A stretch of DNA of 64,000 nucleotides. It comes from Falsiroseomonas selenitidurans. Its GTDB lineage: Bacteria > Pseudomonadota > Alphaproteobacteria > Acetobacterales > Acetobacteraceae. The first letter of the stretch is position 1, and the number at the start of each line of letters is the position of its first letter. This document shows positions 17,085-25,369 of the stretch, piece after piece. The notes under the pieces are model-generated. The model saw only the letters and a program-made list of their open reading frames with translations, had not been told where the DNA came from and made no database searches. The DNA lies in the NCBI RefSeq assembly GCF_012103215.1, contig NZ_JAAVNE010000016.1:41478-105477 (forward strand), in the 5' to 3' direction. A program made the position numbers and the translations under genes.

Positions 17085-18038
17085 ATGCCCGATATCCTCT
17101 GCCTCGGTGAGCCGATGCTGGAGTTCAACCAGCAGCCCACCGGCCCGGACGGCCGCAGCCTGTACCTGGAAGGCCATGGCGGCGACACCTCCAACGCCGC
17201 CATCGCCGCGGCGCGCAGCGGCGCCGATGCCGGCATGATCGCCCAGATGGGCGACGACCGGCCCGGCCGCAGCTTCGCCGAACTCTGGGCGATGGAGGGC
17301 GTGGACACGGCGACGGTGCGCACCGACCCGGAGGCGCCGACCGGCATCTACTTCGTCACCCATTCGGAGAAGGGCCACGACTTCACCTTCTACCGGAAGG
17401 GCAGCGCCGCCAGCCGGATGCGGGTGCAGGACGTGCCGGAGGCGGCGATCCGCCAGGCGCGCATCCTGCACCTGTCCGGCATCAGCCTCGGCATCTCCGA
17501 CTCCGCCTGCGACGCCGCCTTCCACGCCATCCAGGTGGCACGGCAGGCCGGCGTCACCGTGTCCTTCGACACCAATCTGCGGCTCCGCCTGTGGCCGCTG
17601 CGCCGTGCCTCCGCCTGCATCCACACCGCGGTCGGCATGGCCGACATGGCGTTCCCGTCGCTGGATGACGCGAAGCTGCTGACCGGCCTGGCCGAGCCGG
17701 AGGCGATCGCGGATTTCTACCTGAAGCTCTGCCCGCTGGTGCTGCTGAAGCTGGGCGAGGAGGGTTTGCTGGTGGCGACGCGGGAGGCCCGCGCCCGCAT
17801 CCCCGGCTTCAAGGTGGAGGCGGTGGACGCCACCGGCGCCGGGGACACGCTGGCCGGCGCCTTCATGGCCCGCGCCGTTGCCGGCGATGATACCTGGAAG
17901 GCCGCGCGCTACGCCAACGCCGCCGCGGCGCTGTCCACCACCGGCTACGGCGCCGTGGCGCCGATCCCCAGCGCGGCGGCGGTGCATGCCTTCCTGGAAG
18001 CCCAGGGGGAGGCCCAGGGGGAGGGCCACGGCGCATGA
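17085..18038 (+). CDS. kdgK: PfkB-family sugar kinase, probable 2-dehydro-3-deoxygluconokinase
   Basis: A 317-residue PfkB kinase. The first signature is in GHGGDTSNAAIAAARSGADAG, and the second is DATGAGDTLAGAFMARA with Asp254 as catalytic base. With an aldolase of the KDPG/KDPGal type two genes upstream, phosphorylation of 2-keto-3-deoxy(galacto)gluconate is the best reading. Its stop overlaps the start of the cupin gene. Confidence 0.88.
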   Translation: MPDILCLGEPMLEFNQQPTGPDGRSLYLEGHGGDTSNAAIAAARSGADAGMIAQMGDDRPGRSFAELWAMEGVDTATVRTDPEAPTGIYFVTHSEKGHDFTFYRKGSAASRMRVQDVPEAAIRQARILHLSGISLGISDSACDAAFHAIQVARQAGVTVSFDTNLRLRLWPLRRASACIHTAVGMADMAFPSLDDAKLLTGLAEPEAIADFYLKLCPLVLLKLGEEGLLVATREARARIPGFKVEAVDATGAGDTLAGAFMARAVAGDDTWKAARYANAAAALSTTGYGAVAPIPSAAAVHAFLEAQGEAQGEGHGA

Positions 18039-18535
18039 GCTTCGCGAACCCCGACCTGGCGAAGATCCACCCCATGGCGCCGAAGGAGATCGCCATCGCG
18101 GCGGAGCCGGTGGATGAGCGGGTGTGGGTGGAACAGGCGCCGAATGTCTGGTTCCGCCCGCTGCTGCTGAACACCGTGCAGGGCGCCTGGTGCAACCTGC
18201 TGCGGGTGCGCCGGCAGGGCGTGCTATCCCGCCACCGGCATCCGGGCATCGTCACCGGCTACGTCATCCGCGGCGCCTGGCGCTACCTGGAGCATGACTG
18301 GGTGGCCGAAGCCGGCAGCTTCGTCTTCGAACCGCCGGGCGAGACGCACACGCTGGTGGTCGACAGCGCGGAGGAGATGGTGACCTTCTTCTCCATCTCC
18401 GGCTGCATGTTCTACGTGGACGAGGCCGGCGCCTGCACCGGCTTCGAGGATGTCTTCGTGAAGCTCGACCTATGCCGCCGCGCCTATGCGGCGAACGGGC
18501 TGGGCGCGGACTATGTGGACCAGTTCATCCGCTGA
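18035..18535 (+). CDS. Cupin-domain protein (dihydroxyacetophenone/acetylacetone dioxygenase-like)
   Basis: A 166-residue single cupin. The metal motif is RHRHPGIVTGYVIRG...YLE with a second His in GETHTLVV, as in ChrR-like cupins and 2,4'-dihydroxyacetophenone dioxygenase relatives. In sugar operons such cupins may be isomerases or sensors; function not known. Last gene of the RpiR-controlled operon, coupled to the kinase by an ATGA overlap. Confidence 0.82.
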   Translation: MSFANPDLAKIHPMAPKEIAIAAEPVDERVWVEQAPNVWFRPLLLNTVQGAWCNLLRVRRQGVLSRHRHPGIVTGYVIRGAWRYLEHDWVAEAGSFVFEPPGETHTLVVDSAEEMVTFFSISGCMFYVDEAGACTGFEDVFVKLDLCRRAYAANGLGADYVDQFIR

Positions 18536-18575
18536 CCCGTCTCCGCCCCGGCCGCCGCGCATCCTCCGGCGTGGA

Positions 18576-19091
18576 TCATGCGCCCAGCTGTCGGGTATGC
18601 GTCGCGGCGGGTTCGCCCACCGCGCGCAGGAAGCCGCAGCTTTCGTAGAAGGCGAAGGCCGAAACCGGCGCGCGCACCCGCAGCCGCGGATAGCCGCAGC
18701 TTTCCGCCTGCGCCGCCACCGCCGCCACCAGCGCACGGCCGGCACCGGCGCGGCGGGCGGCGCGCAGCACATACAGCCGGCGCAGCCGCGCCACACGCTC
18801 CTCCGGCAGATAGGGGTCGCGCGTCAGGCCGCAGAGCCCCACCAGCGCGGAGCCGGCATGGGCGGCAAACAGCGCATCGCCCCAACCATCGAAGCGCAGC
18901 GTGCCGGCGTGCCAATCCTCCTCCAGCACCGCCAGCATCCGCTGGCCATCCCCCAGCGCATCGGCCGCCAGCTCCGCGAATCCGGCGGGCAGGCTGACGA
19001 TGCGCTCGATGCGGATCGCCGGCTGGCCGGCGCCGTCGGGGCGGAATTTGTGGAGCACGGGCGGCCGGGCCTTGTGCGGTGAGGCCCGCAT
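18576..19091 (-). CDS. GNAT-family N-acetyltransferase
   Basis: A 171-residue acetyltransferase. The acetyl-CoA motif is RRLYVLRAARRAGAGRALVAAV (Arg/Gln-xx-Gly-x-Gly/Ala type) followed by the C-terminal APVSAFAFYESCGF segment. Substrate unknown. It lies convergent with the sugar-acid operon, 40 bp downstream of the cupin gene. Confidence 0.85.
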   Translation of the reverse strand: MRASPHKARPPVLHKFRPDGAGQPAIRIERIVSLPAGFAELAADALGDGQRMLAVLEEDWHAGTLRFDGWGDALFAAHAGSALVGLCGLTRDPYLPEERVARLRRLYVLRAARRAGAGRALVAAVAAQAESCGYPRLRVRAPVSAFAFYESCGFLRAVGEPAATHTRQLGA

Positions 19092-19130
19092 CTAGGACCA
19101 GCCCGCCGGCCGCGCCAGGGGCCGCCAGGC

Positions 19131-20633
19131 TCACACCGTGCGGCGGTTGTCGCCAGGCCGCAGCCGCAGGCCGGGTCGCAGGCTGGTGAAGGGCAGCGTT
19201 GCCGGGTCCGCGACCACCGGCCCAGGCGCGGCCACGACCAGCACCGCCGCCGCAATTGGCTGGAAATCGGCGCGGAAATGCACGCTGGACTTCAGCGCGA
19301 GGAGCCGCTGCGCCGAAGGCTCCACCCCCACATGCCGGAACAGGGCCTGGTCATAGGCCTGCATCTTGCGGCTGGTCACGATTACGCGAATGCCCGGCTG
19401 CGGGCTGATCAACGCCGTCGGGCCGAGGTCCGCCGGGTTGCCGCCGGCCATCGGGCCGGTGCAGGTGAAGCAGCCATCGGTCAGCTTCAGGACCCGCGCG
19501 GTGACGGCGAGCGGCGCGCCATCCGACTTGCCGCCGAGGCTGAGCGCGACCTCCGCCCCCTCCCCGGCCGCATGGCAGGCGGCCGCGCTTTCGGCATCGT
19601 TGATCAGCGCCAGCACCGCACCTTCCGCCTTCTGGTCCATCAGCGCCGCCAGCAGGCCGGTGGTGTCGCCATGCCCGCCGCCGCCGGGGTTGTCCTGCGT
19701 GTCCGCCAGCACGACGGGGCGGGTGGCGCCGGCGGCCAGGCGCAGCGCCTCCGCCACGCCGGCGGCGGCATCGTGGATCTCCGCGGTGAAGGCGGTCTCC
19801 CGCGCCGAAAGGTCCAGGGCCAGCGCCGTCGCCGCATCCTCGGCGGCGGCGGGATCGGCGGCGAAGGCGGCCAGCGCCATGCCGCAATCGGGAAAGTCGG
19901 CGTAGGGGAAGCCGAAGCAGAGCGCGAGTTCCGCCACGCCCGTGCGCTCCGCGATCTGGCCGCGTTCCGCCATGGCGTCCCGCATCGGGGAGACCAGCGT
20001 GCATTGCGCCGTGATCGGGATCAGGTAGTCGATCTGCCGGAACGCCTTGGCGAAGGGCCGGCCGAGGGCGATGCGGTCGAACAGCAGCTGCATCGCCCGC
20101 GCGCCGGCCTCCTTCATGTCCACATGCGGATAGGTGCGAAAGGGCGCCAGCGCGTCGGCATGGCGCACCATGGCCTCCGTCAGGTTGCAATGCGGGTCGA
20201 GGCTGGCGGTGATCGGCAAATCGGGGCCGAGGATGGCGCGCGCGCGGCGCAGCAGCTCACCCTCCGCATCCGGAAAGTGCTCCGCCACCATGGCGCCGTG
20301 CAGGTCGAGATACAGGCCATCCAGCGGGCCTTCCTCCAGCGCCGCCTGGAGGTCGTGGAAGATCAGCGCCGCCAGGCGCTCGAAGGCCTCCGCGGTGACG
20401 GGGCCGGCCGGATTGGCGAAGCCCCAGGACAGCGGCGCCAGGGTGACTCCCCGCGACTCGGCCAGGCGGATGGCGCCGGCGGCGGGCACGGCGGAGGGGC
20501 GCAGCGTGTCCAGCAGCGTCGCCGGGCGCTGCACCGCGGGCCAGCCGCCGGGTGCGAGGAAATCCACCCAGCGCGTGGGGATGGGGGCGAAGGAATGGCT
20601 TTCATGCAGGAAGCCGCCGATGGCGATGCGCAT
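19131..20633 (-). CDS. M81-family metallopeptidase (MlrC-like)
   Basis: A 500-residue zinc enzyme of the MlrC/M81 group, named after the microcystin-degrading MlrC but found widely in heterotrophs with no microcystin use. Family features: IAIGGFLHESHSF at the N-terminus (metal His), GLYLDLHGAMVAE, SLDPHCNLTEAM, FRTYPHVDMKEAG and VLADTQDNPGGGGHGDTT. Start is the ATG at 20633 that gives MRIAIGGF. The natural substrate is probably a small linear peptide or amide. Confidence 0.92.
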   Translation of the reverse strand: MRIAIGGFLHESHSFAPIPTRWVDFLAPGGWPAVQRPATLLDTLRPSAVPAAGAIRLAESRGVTLAPLSWGFANPAGPVTAEAFERLAALIFHDLQAALEEGPLDGLYLDLHGAMVAEHFPDAEGELLRRARAILGPDLPITASLDPHCNLTEAMVRHADALAPFRTYPHVDMKEAGARAMQLLFDRIALGRPFAKAFRQIDYLIPITAQCTLVSPMRDAMAERGQIAERTGVAELALCFGFPYADFPDCGMALAAFAADPAAAEDAATALALDLSARETAFTAEIHDAAAGVAEALRLAAGATRPVVLADTQDNPGGGGHGDTTGLLAALMDQKAEGAVLALINDAESAAACHAAGEGAEVALSLGGKSDGAPLAVTARVLKLTDGCFTCTGPMAGGNPADLGPTALISPQPGIRVIVTSRKMQAYDQALFRHVGVEPSAQRLLALKSSVHFRADFQPIAAAVLVVAAPGPVVADPATLPFTSLRPGLRLRPGDNRRTV

Positions 20634-20744
20634 GCCGGGTCTCCGTGATCGGGCGCGACCCTGCCAGCCCGGCGCCGTGGCGGGAAGACGGGCTGCCGCC
20701 CGCGCGCGCGATCCGGCATCCTGGCGCAAAGCCGGAGAGATCGC

Positions 20745-21557
20745 ATGTCGGACGAGGCGCTGCGCCAACCCCTGCCCCCGCCCCACGGCCTGGCGCTGCG
20801 CCAGGCGGCCGTGGCGGGGGCCTTGCTGGAATACTGGGATACGGGCGGGCCCGGCCCCGCGGTGGTGCTGCTGCATCCCGGCACCGGCAGCCATGCCGTC
20901 TGGGGCTACCAGGTGCCGGCACTGGCAGCTTCGGGCTTCCGCGTCATCGCCTATTCGCGCCGTGGGCACAGGGGCTCCCCGGCCACGGCGGATCCGGGCT
21001 GCGCGGCCACGGACCTGGCGGCGCTGCTGGACCATCTCGGCGTGGCGCGCGCGCATCTGCTGGGCTGCGCGGCCGGCGCCATCGTCGCCTTCGACTTCGC
21101 GCTGTCCTTCCCGGCCCGCGTCGCGCGGCTGGTGCTGGCCTGCACCCATATGGGGCTGGAGGATGCCGATTATGCCGCGCTCAGCGCCGGGCTGCGGCCG
21201 GAGGGCTTCGCCCGCATGCCCGGCAGTTTCCGCGAACTCGGACCGGCCTACCGCTTCGCCAATCCGGCGGGCGCGGCGGCCTGGCTGGCGCTGGAACACG
21301 CGGCGCTGATGGGGCCGAGGCTGGAGCAGCGCCGGCTGAACCGGCTGGACCGGGCGGCGCTGGGACGGCTGGCGGCGCCGGTGCTGCTGGTGGGCGGGGA
21401 CGCCGATCTCTGGGCGCCGCCGCCGGCCTTCCGCCTGTTCCAGCGCGCCATCCCGGGCAGCGCGCTGGTGATCCTGGCCGAATGCGGCCATGCGGCGCAG
21501 TGGGAACAGCCGGTGGCGTTCAACGCGGCGGTGTTGGGGTTTCTCGGCCAGGCGTAG
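20745..21557 (+). CDS. Alpha/beta hydrolase-fold protein with alanine at the nucleophile position
   Basis: A 270-residue alpha/beta hydrolase fold. The oxyanion region LLHPGTGSHAVW, YSRRGHRGSP, the acid Asp219 or Asp221 (LLVGGDADLWAPP) and His249 (AECGHAAQWE) are present. The nucleophile elbow reads G107-C-A-A-G111, so Ala109 replaces the usual Ser; a Cys sits one residue before. Either the protein is non-catalytic (binding or regulatory) or uses other chemistry. Codon reading TGC GCG GCC is unambiguous. It is divergent from the M81 peptidase gene with a 111-bp gap. Confidence 0.87.
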   Translation: MSDEALRQPLPPPHGLALRQAAVAGALLEYWDTGGPGPAVVLLHPGTGSHAVWGYQVPALAASGFRVIAYSRRGHRGSPATADPGCAATDLAALLDHLGVARAHLLGCAAGAIVAFDFALSFPARVARLVLACTHMGLEDADYAALSAGLRPEGFARMPGSFRELGPAYRFANPAGAAAWLALEHAALMGPRLEQRRLNRLDRAALGRLAAPVLLVGGDADLWAPPPAFRLFQRAIPGSALVILAECGHAAQWEQPVAFNAAVLGFLGQA

Positions 21558-21628
21558 CGCCGGCCCCCGCCCGGCCGCTGGCGCGGCCACCCTCCCCCGC
21601 AAAGGCGGGAGAGGGTTCGCGGCCGTCG

Positions 21629-22873
21629 CTAACCGCGGGCCACCCCCGCGGTGGCCAGCACCGCATCCGCCATCACCAGCAGCCCGGCCTCGGCCCAGGC
21701 GGGGGTGATGCTTTCCGCCTCGTTGTGGCTGATGCCGCCATGGCAGGGGCAGAACAGCATCACGCTGGGCACGCGCCGGGCGCAGTAGACGGCGTCGTGG
21801 CCGATGGCCGTCGGCATCTCCTGGAAGGCGATGCCGCGGGCCACCGCCGCTTCCCGCAGCCTGGTCACCAGGGGCGTGGCGAAGAGCGTCGCCGGGGAGA
21901 TCCAGAAATCCTCCACGGCAATGGAAAGCCCGCGCCGCGCGCCGATCGACGCCGCCTCCGCCCGCAGCGTGGCAGCCAGCGCGGCCAGCTTGTGCTCGTC
22001 GTCGTGCCGCGTATCCAGGCTGAACCAGACCCGGCCCGGCACCACGTTGCGGCTGTCCGGGTGCAGGGTGGCGCGGCCCACCGTGGCCCGCGCGCCGGCG
22101 GCCAGCGCCGCGGCCTCGATCGCCAGCATCATCTCCGCCGCGCCCATCATGGCGTCGCGCCGCCCGGCCATGCTGCTGCCGCCATGCGCCTCCTCGCCGG
22201 TCACCACCACCTCGAACCAGTGCTGCGCCAGGGCGTGGGTGACGATGCCGAGGTCGAGGCCCAGCCTCTCCAGCACCGGCCCCTGCTCGATATGCAGCTC
22301 GAAATAGGCCTCCAGCCCCTGCAGCGCGGCGGGGTCGGCGCTGCCGGCCCAGCCGATTCGCGCCAGCTCCGCGCCGAAGGCCGCGCCGGCGCTGTCGGTC
22401 TTGGCCAGCACCTCGGGTTCGGGAAAAATGCCCATGGCGCCGCCGCTGCCCATCATGGGCGGGGAGAAGCGGGCACCTTCCTCATTCGTCCAGTTGATCA
22501 GCATGACCGGCGCCTCGGTCTCGATCCCCGCCTCGTCCAGCGCGCGCAGGATCTCGAGCCCGGCCAGAACGCCCAGCACGCCGTCGAATTTTCCTCCCGT
22601 CGGCTGCGTGTCGAGATGGCTGCCGATGGCCACGGGCCGGCGCGACGGGTCGCGCCCCGGCCGCGTCAGCGCCATGTTGCCCAGCCGGTCCAGGCTGAGC
22701 AGCGCGCCGGCGGCTTCCGCCTGGCGTTGCAGCAGCGCGCGGGCCTCGCCGTCCAGCTCCGTCAGCGTCTGCCGGTTGTTGCCGCCCTTGGCCGTGGCGC
22801 CGATGCGGGAAAATTCCATCAGGCTGTCCCAGAGCCGGGCGCCGGAGGGCCGGAAATTGCTGGCCACGCTCAT
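21629..22873 (-). CDS. M20-type amidohydrolase (allantoate/N-carbamoyl amino acid hydrolase)
   Basis: A 414-residue zinc amidohydrolase of the AllC/HyuC/beta-ureidopropionase subgroup. The metal site is clear in IGSHLDTQPTGGKFDGVLGV, NEEGARF and the YFELHIEQGPVLE signature of this subgroup; the C-terminal HDAVYCARRVPSVMLF and GGISHNEAE supply the last His. Product is an amino acid plus ammonia and carbon dioxide from carbamoyl or ureido compounds. Its start codon overlaps the stop of the upstream M20 gene by four bases. Confidence 0.92.
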   Translation of the reverse strand: MSVASNFRPSGARLWDSLMEFSRIGATAKGGNNRQTLTELDGEARALLQRQAEAAGALLSLDRLGNMALTRPGRDPSRRPVAIGSHLDTQPTGGKFDGVLGVLAGLEILRALDEAGIETEAPVMLINWTNEEGARFSPPMMGSGGAMGIFPEPEVLAKTDSAGAAFGAELARIGWAGSADPAALQGLEAYFELHIEQGPVLERLGLDLGIVTHALAQHWFEVVVTGEEAHGGSSMAGRRDAMMGAAEMMLAIEAAALAAGARATVGRATLHPDSRNVVPGRVWFSLDTRHDDEHKLAALAATLRAEAASIGARRGLSIAVEDFWISPATLFATPLVTRLREAAVARGIAFQEMPTAIGHDAVYCARRVPSVMLFCPCHGGISHNEAESITPAWAEAGLLVMADAVLATAGVARG

Positions 22874-24156
22874 GCCGATTCCACTCCACACCACTCCGCC
22901 ATGGTCACCGCGATGGTCCGCGTGATGTCGTGCATGCTGTCCATGCCGACGCTTTCGTCGATGCCGTGGATGTCCTGCGCATCCGGCCCGAAGCAGGCCA
23001 CCGGCGTGTCCTGGTACAGGGTGAAGAAGCGCCCATCCGTCAGGCCGGTCGCCGGATACTTCCGCAGCTCGCTGCCGGTCAGCTCGGCGAAATGGCGCAT
23101 GGACACCTGCACGATTTCCGCCTGCAGGTCGAAGACGCAGGGGTCCGCCATGAAGCCCTTGAACTCCAGCTTCACCTTGGCGCCCTTCAGCGCGGCATCG
23201 CCGCGCGCCTCCTGCACGATGCGCTCGATATCGGCGCGCACGGCCGCGGCGCTGTTGCCCATCATCACGCCGACGCGGAGCCCCAGCGTGGCGCGCGTCG
23301 GCACCGAGGAATTCCACTCGCCGCCCGTGAAGGTGCCGAGGTTCACGTTCACCGGGTGGTTCACGCCGCGGAAGCTGGCATGGATCAGCTCGCCGCGGTT
23401 CATGTCGCGCTCATAGGCCTCGAAGCGGGTCCAGATGGACATGGCCGCCTCCACCGCATTCACCCCCGCCTGCTTGTCCCGCACATGGGCGGGGCGGCCC
23501 GTCACGGTCACCCAGGCCCAGACCACGCCGACCTCCGCGCTGTACATCGCCGGCAGGCCGGGGCCGGGTTCGGGGATGATGACGGCATCCGTCCTCGGCA
23601 GCGCCAGCATGCAGGCGAGCGCGCCATTGCCGGTGCATTCCTCCTCGATCACCGACTGCATCTGCACCTCGGCCGCCGGCTGCAGCCCGGCCAGCCTCAG
23701 GGCGCGGAAGGCGGTGACATAGGAGAGGATGCCTGCCTTCATGTCGCCGGCGCCGCGGCCATACATCCGGCCGCCACGGATCGCGGGCTCATAGGGCGGC
23801 GTGGTCCATTCATCCTCGGCGCCTTCCGGCACCACGTCGACATGACCCTGCAGGGCAAGCGACCGGCCCTTCACGCTGCGCGGCCGGTGCACCGCCACCA
23901 CGTTGTCGCGGCCCTCATAACCGATCAGCGGCGGCGAGAAGCCCGGATGGCCGGCAAGCTGCGCCGGGTCCGTCGGCACGCGCCGCGGCGCCAGGCCGAG
24001 CCCCTCATAGACCCGCGCCATCTCGGCCAGCGCCGATTGCTCGTTGCCCAGGGTGGAGGGGCAGCGCACCAGGCGCATCAGCGCCTGCTCGCCCTCCCCG
24101 CGCAGCACATCGCAGGCCTCCAGGATGGCGCGGCGGGCGCCTTGGTCCAGTTGCAT
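22870..24156 (-). CDS. M20-family ArgE/DapE-type deacylase
   Basis: A 428-residue zinc peptidase/deacylase. Metal-binding motifs are LQGHVDVVP, GRGAGDMKAGI and VIEEECTGNGA. It belongs to the long ArgE/DapE/acetylornithine deacetylase-like group; substrate could be an N-acyl amino acid or dipeptide. Start at 24156 follows agaggat. Cotranscribed and translationally coupled with the N-carbamoyl hydrolase downstream, suggesting consecutive steps on one N-substituted amino acid. Confidence 0.91.
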   Translation of the reverse strand: MQLDQGARRAILEACDVLRGEGEQALMRLVRCPSTLGNEQSALAEMARVYEGLGLAPRRVPTDPAQLAGHPGFSPPLIGYEGRDNVVAVHRPRSVKGRSLALQGHVDVVPEGAEDEWTTPPYEPAIRGGRMYGRGAGDMKAGILSYVTAFRALRLAGLQPAAEVQMQSVIEEECTGNGALACMLALPRTDAVIIPEPGPGLPAMYSAEVGVVWAWVTVTGRPAHVRDKQAGVNAVEAAMSIWTRFEAYERDMNRGELIHASFRGVNHPVNVNLGTFTGGEWNSSVPTRATLGLRVGVMMGNSAAAVRADIERIVQEARGDAALKGAKVKLEFKGFMADPCVFDLQAEIVQVSMRHFAELTGSELRKYPATGLTDGRFFTLYQDTPVACFGPDAQDIHGIDESVGMDSMHDITRTIAVTMAEWCGVESA

Positions 24157-24305
24157 CAGATCCTCTCGCTTGGCGGCTGCGGCACGGCGCCCGGCGGCAC
24201 GGGCCGGGTGCTTGGGGCAGGCGTGGCGCGCTGCATCCCTCGGCAAGGCTAGCCCTGGCCGCGCCGCATGGACAAGGCGGCTTTCGGCCCCCTACCGTCC
24301 CCGGC

Positions 24306-25337
24306 ATGAAGACATTCGCCCATCCTGCCCAGGATCTGCACAGCCCGCGCTTCTTCCTGATGCGCGGCCAGGTGCGCCCGAATTTCGAGGTGCCGGGCCG
24401 TGCCGCTGCCCTGGCCGAGGGCCTGGCGCGGCTGGGCCTGCACCCCGCCACCCCGCCCGAGGCGCCACGCGCGGCGCTGGAGGCGGTGCACCCCGCCGCC
24501 TACCTCGACTTCCTGCGCGACGCCCCGGCGGAATGGGCGAAGCTGCCCGGCGCGGGGCCGGAGATCGTCGCCAATGTGCATCCGAGCCCCGAGATGCTGG
24601 CCCAGGGTGCGCCCTGCCCCACGGGCCTGGTCGGCCGCATCGGCTGGTACACCGCCGACACCGCCTGCCCCATCGGCCCCGGCACCTGGGCGGCCTCCGC
24701 GGGGGCTGCCGCCTGCGCCCTGGCCGCGGCGGCGGAAGCGGCGGCCGGCCGCCATGCCTATGCGCTGTGCCGCCCGCCCGGCCACCACACCTATGCGGCG
24801 CGCGCCGGCGGCCATTGCTACCTGAACAACGCCGCCATCGCGGTGGAGGCGCTGAAGCGCGCCGGGGCCGCGCGCGTGGCCGTGCTCGACATCGACAGCC
24901 ACCACGGCAACGGCACCCAGGGCATCTTCTGGGAGCGCGCCGATGTCCTGACCGTGTCCGTGCATGGCGATCCCGCCGGCTACTACCCCTGGTATGTCGG
25001 CACGGCGGCGGAGCTGGGCGGCGGCGCCGGGCTGGGCTGCAACCTGAACCTGCCGCTGGCGCAGGGCAGCGGCGATGCGCCCTGGCTGGCCGCCATCGGC
25101 ACCGGCCTGACGGCGATCCGCAATTTCGGCGCCGATGCGCTGGTGGTCTCGCTCGGCTTCGATGCCAGCGAGCACGAGCCGCTGAATTTCCTCTCCGTCA
25201 CCGCGGACGGATTCGCCAGCGCCGGGCGGATGATCGCGGGCGCGGGGCTGGCCGCCGCGATCATCCAGGAGGGTGGCTACAATGTGGACCTGCTGGGGGC
25301 GCTGCTGGAGCGCTTCCTGAACGGCTGGAACGGTTGA
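24306..25337 (+). CDS. Acetylpolyamine amidohydrolase / class II HDAC-like deacetylase
   Basis: A 343-residue arginase-fold zinc deacetylase. The general-base His pair is H160-H161 (CRPPGHHTYA), zinc ligands are Asp197 and His199 (VLDIDSHHGNGTQ) and Asp285 (LGFDASEHEP), and the catalytic Tyr lies in QEGGYN. The N-terminal FAHPAQDLHSPRFFLMRGQ resembles bacterial acetylpolyamine amidohydrolases, which remove acetyl groups from putrescine, spermidine or similar amines. Divergent from the M20 pair. Confidence 0.92.
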   Translation: MKTFAHPAQDLHSPRFFLMRGQVRPNFEVPGRAAALAEGLARLGLHPATPPEAPRAALEAVHPAAYLDFLRDAPAEWAKLPGAGPEIVANVHPSPEMLAQGAPCPTGLVGRIGWYTADTACPIGPGTWAASAGAAACALAAAAEAAAGRHAYALCRPPGHHTYAARAGGHCYLNNAAIAVEALKRAGAARVAVLDIDSHHGNGTQGIFWERADVLTVSVHGDPAGYYPWYVGTAAELGGGAGLGCNLNLPLAQGSGDAPWLAAIGTGLTAIRNFGADALVVSLGFDASEHEPLNFLSVTADGFASAGRMIAGAGLAAAIIQEGGYNVDLLGALLERFLNGWNG

Positions 25338-25369
25338 TTTAGACCCCGAAAAGAATCAACCCTGGGTGC

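Noticed and set aside
15090..18029. A 979-residue open frame on the minus strand, antisense to the sugar-acid operon
   Set aside because: It is a by-product of GC-rich codon third positions; its translation is His/Gly/Arg-rich low complexity and the plus-strand genes there have clear family motifs.
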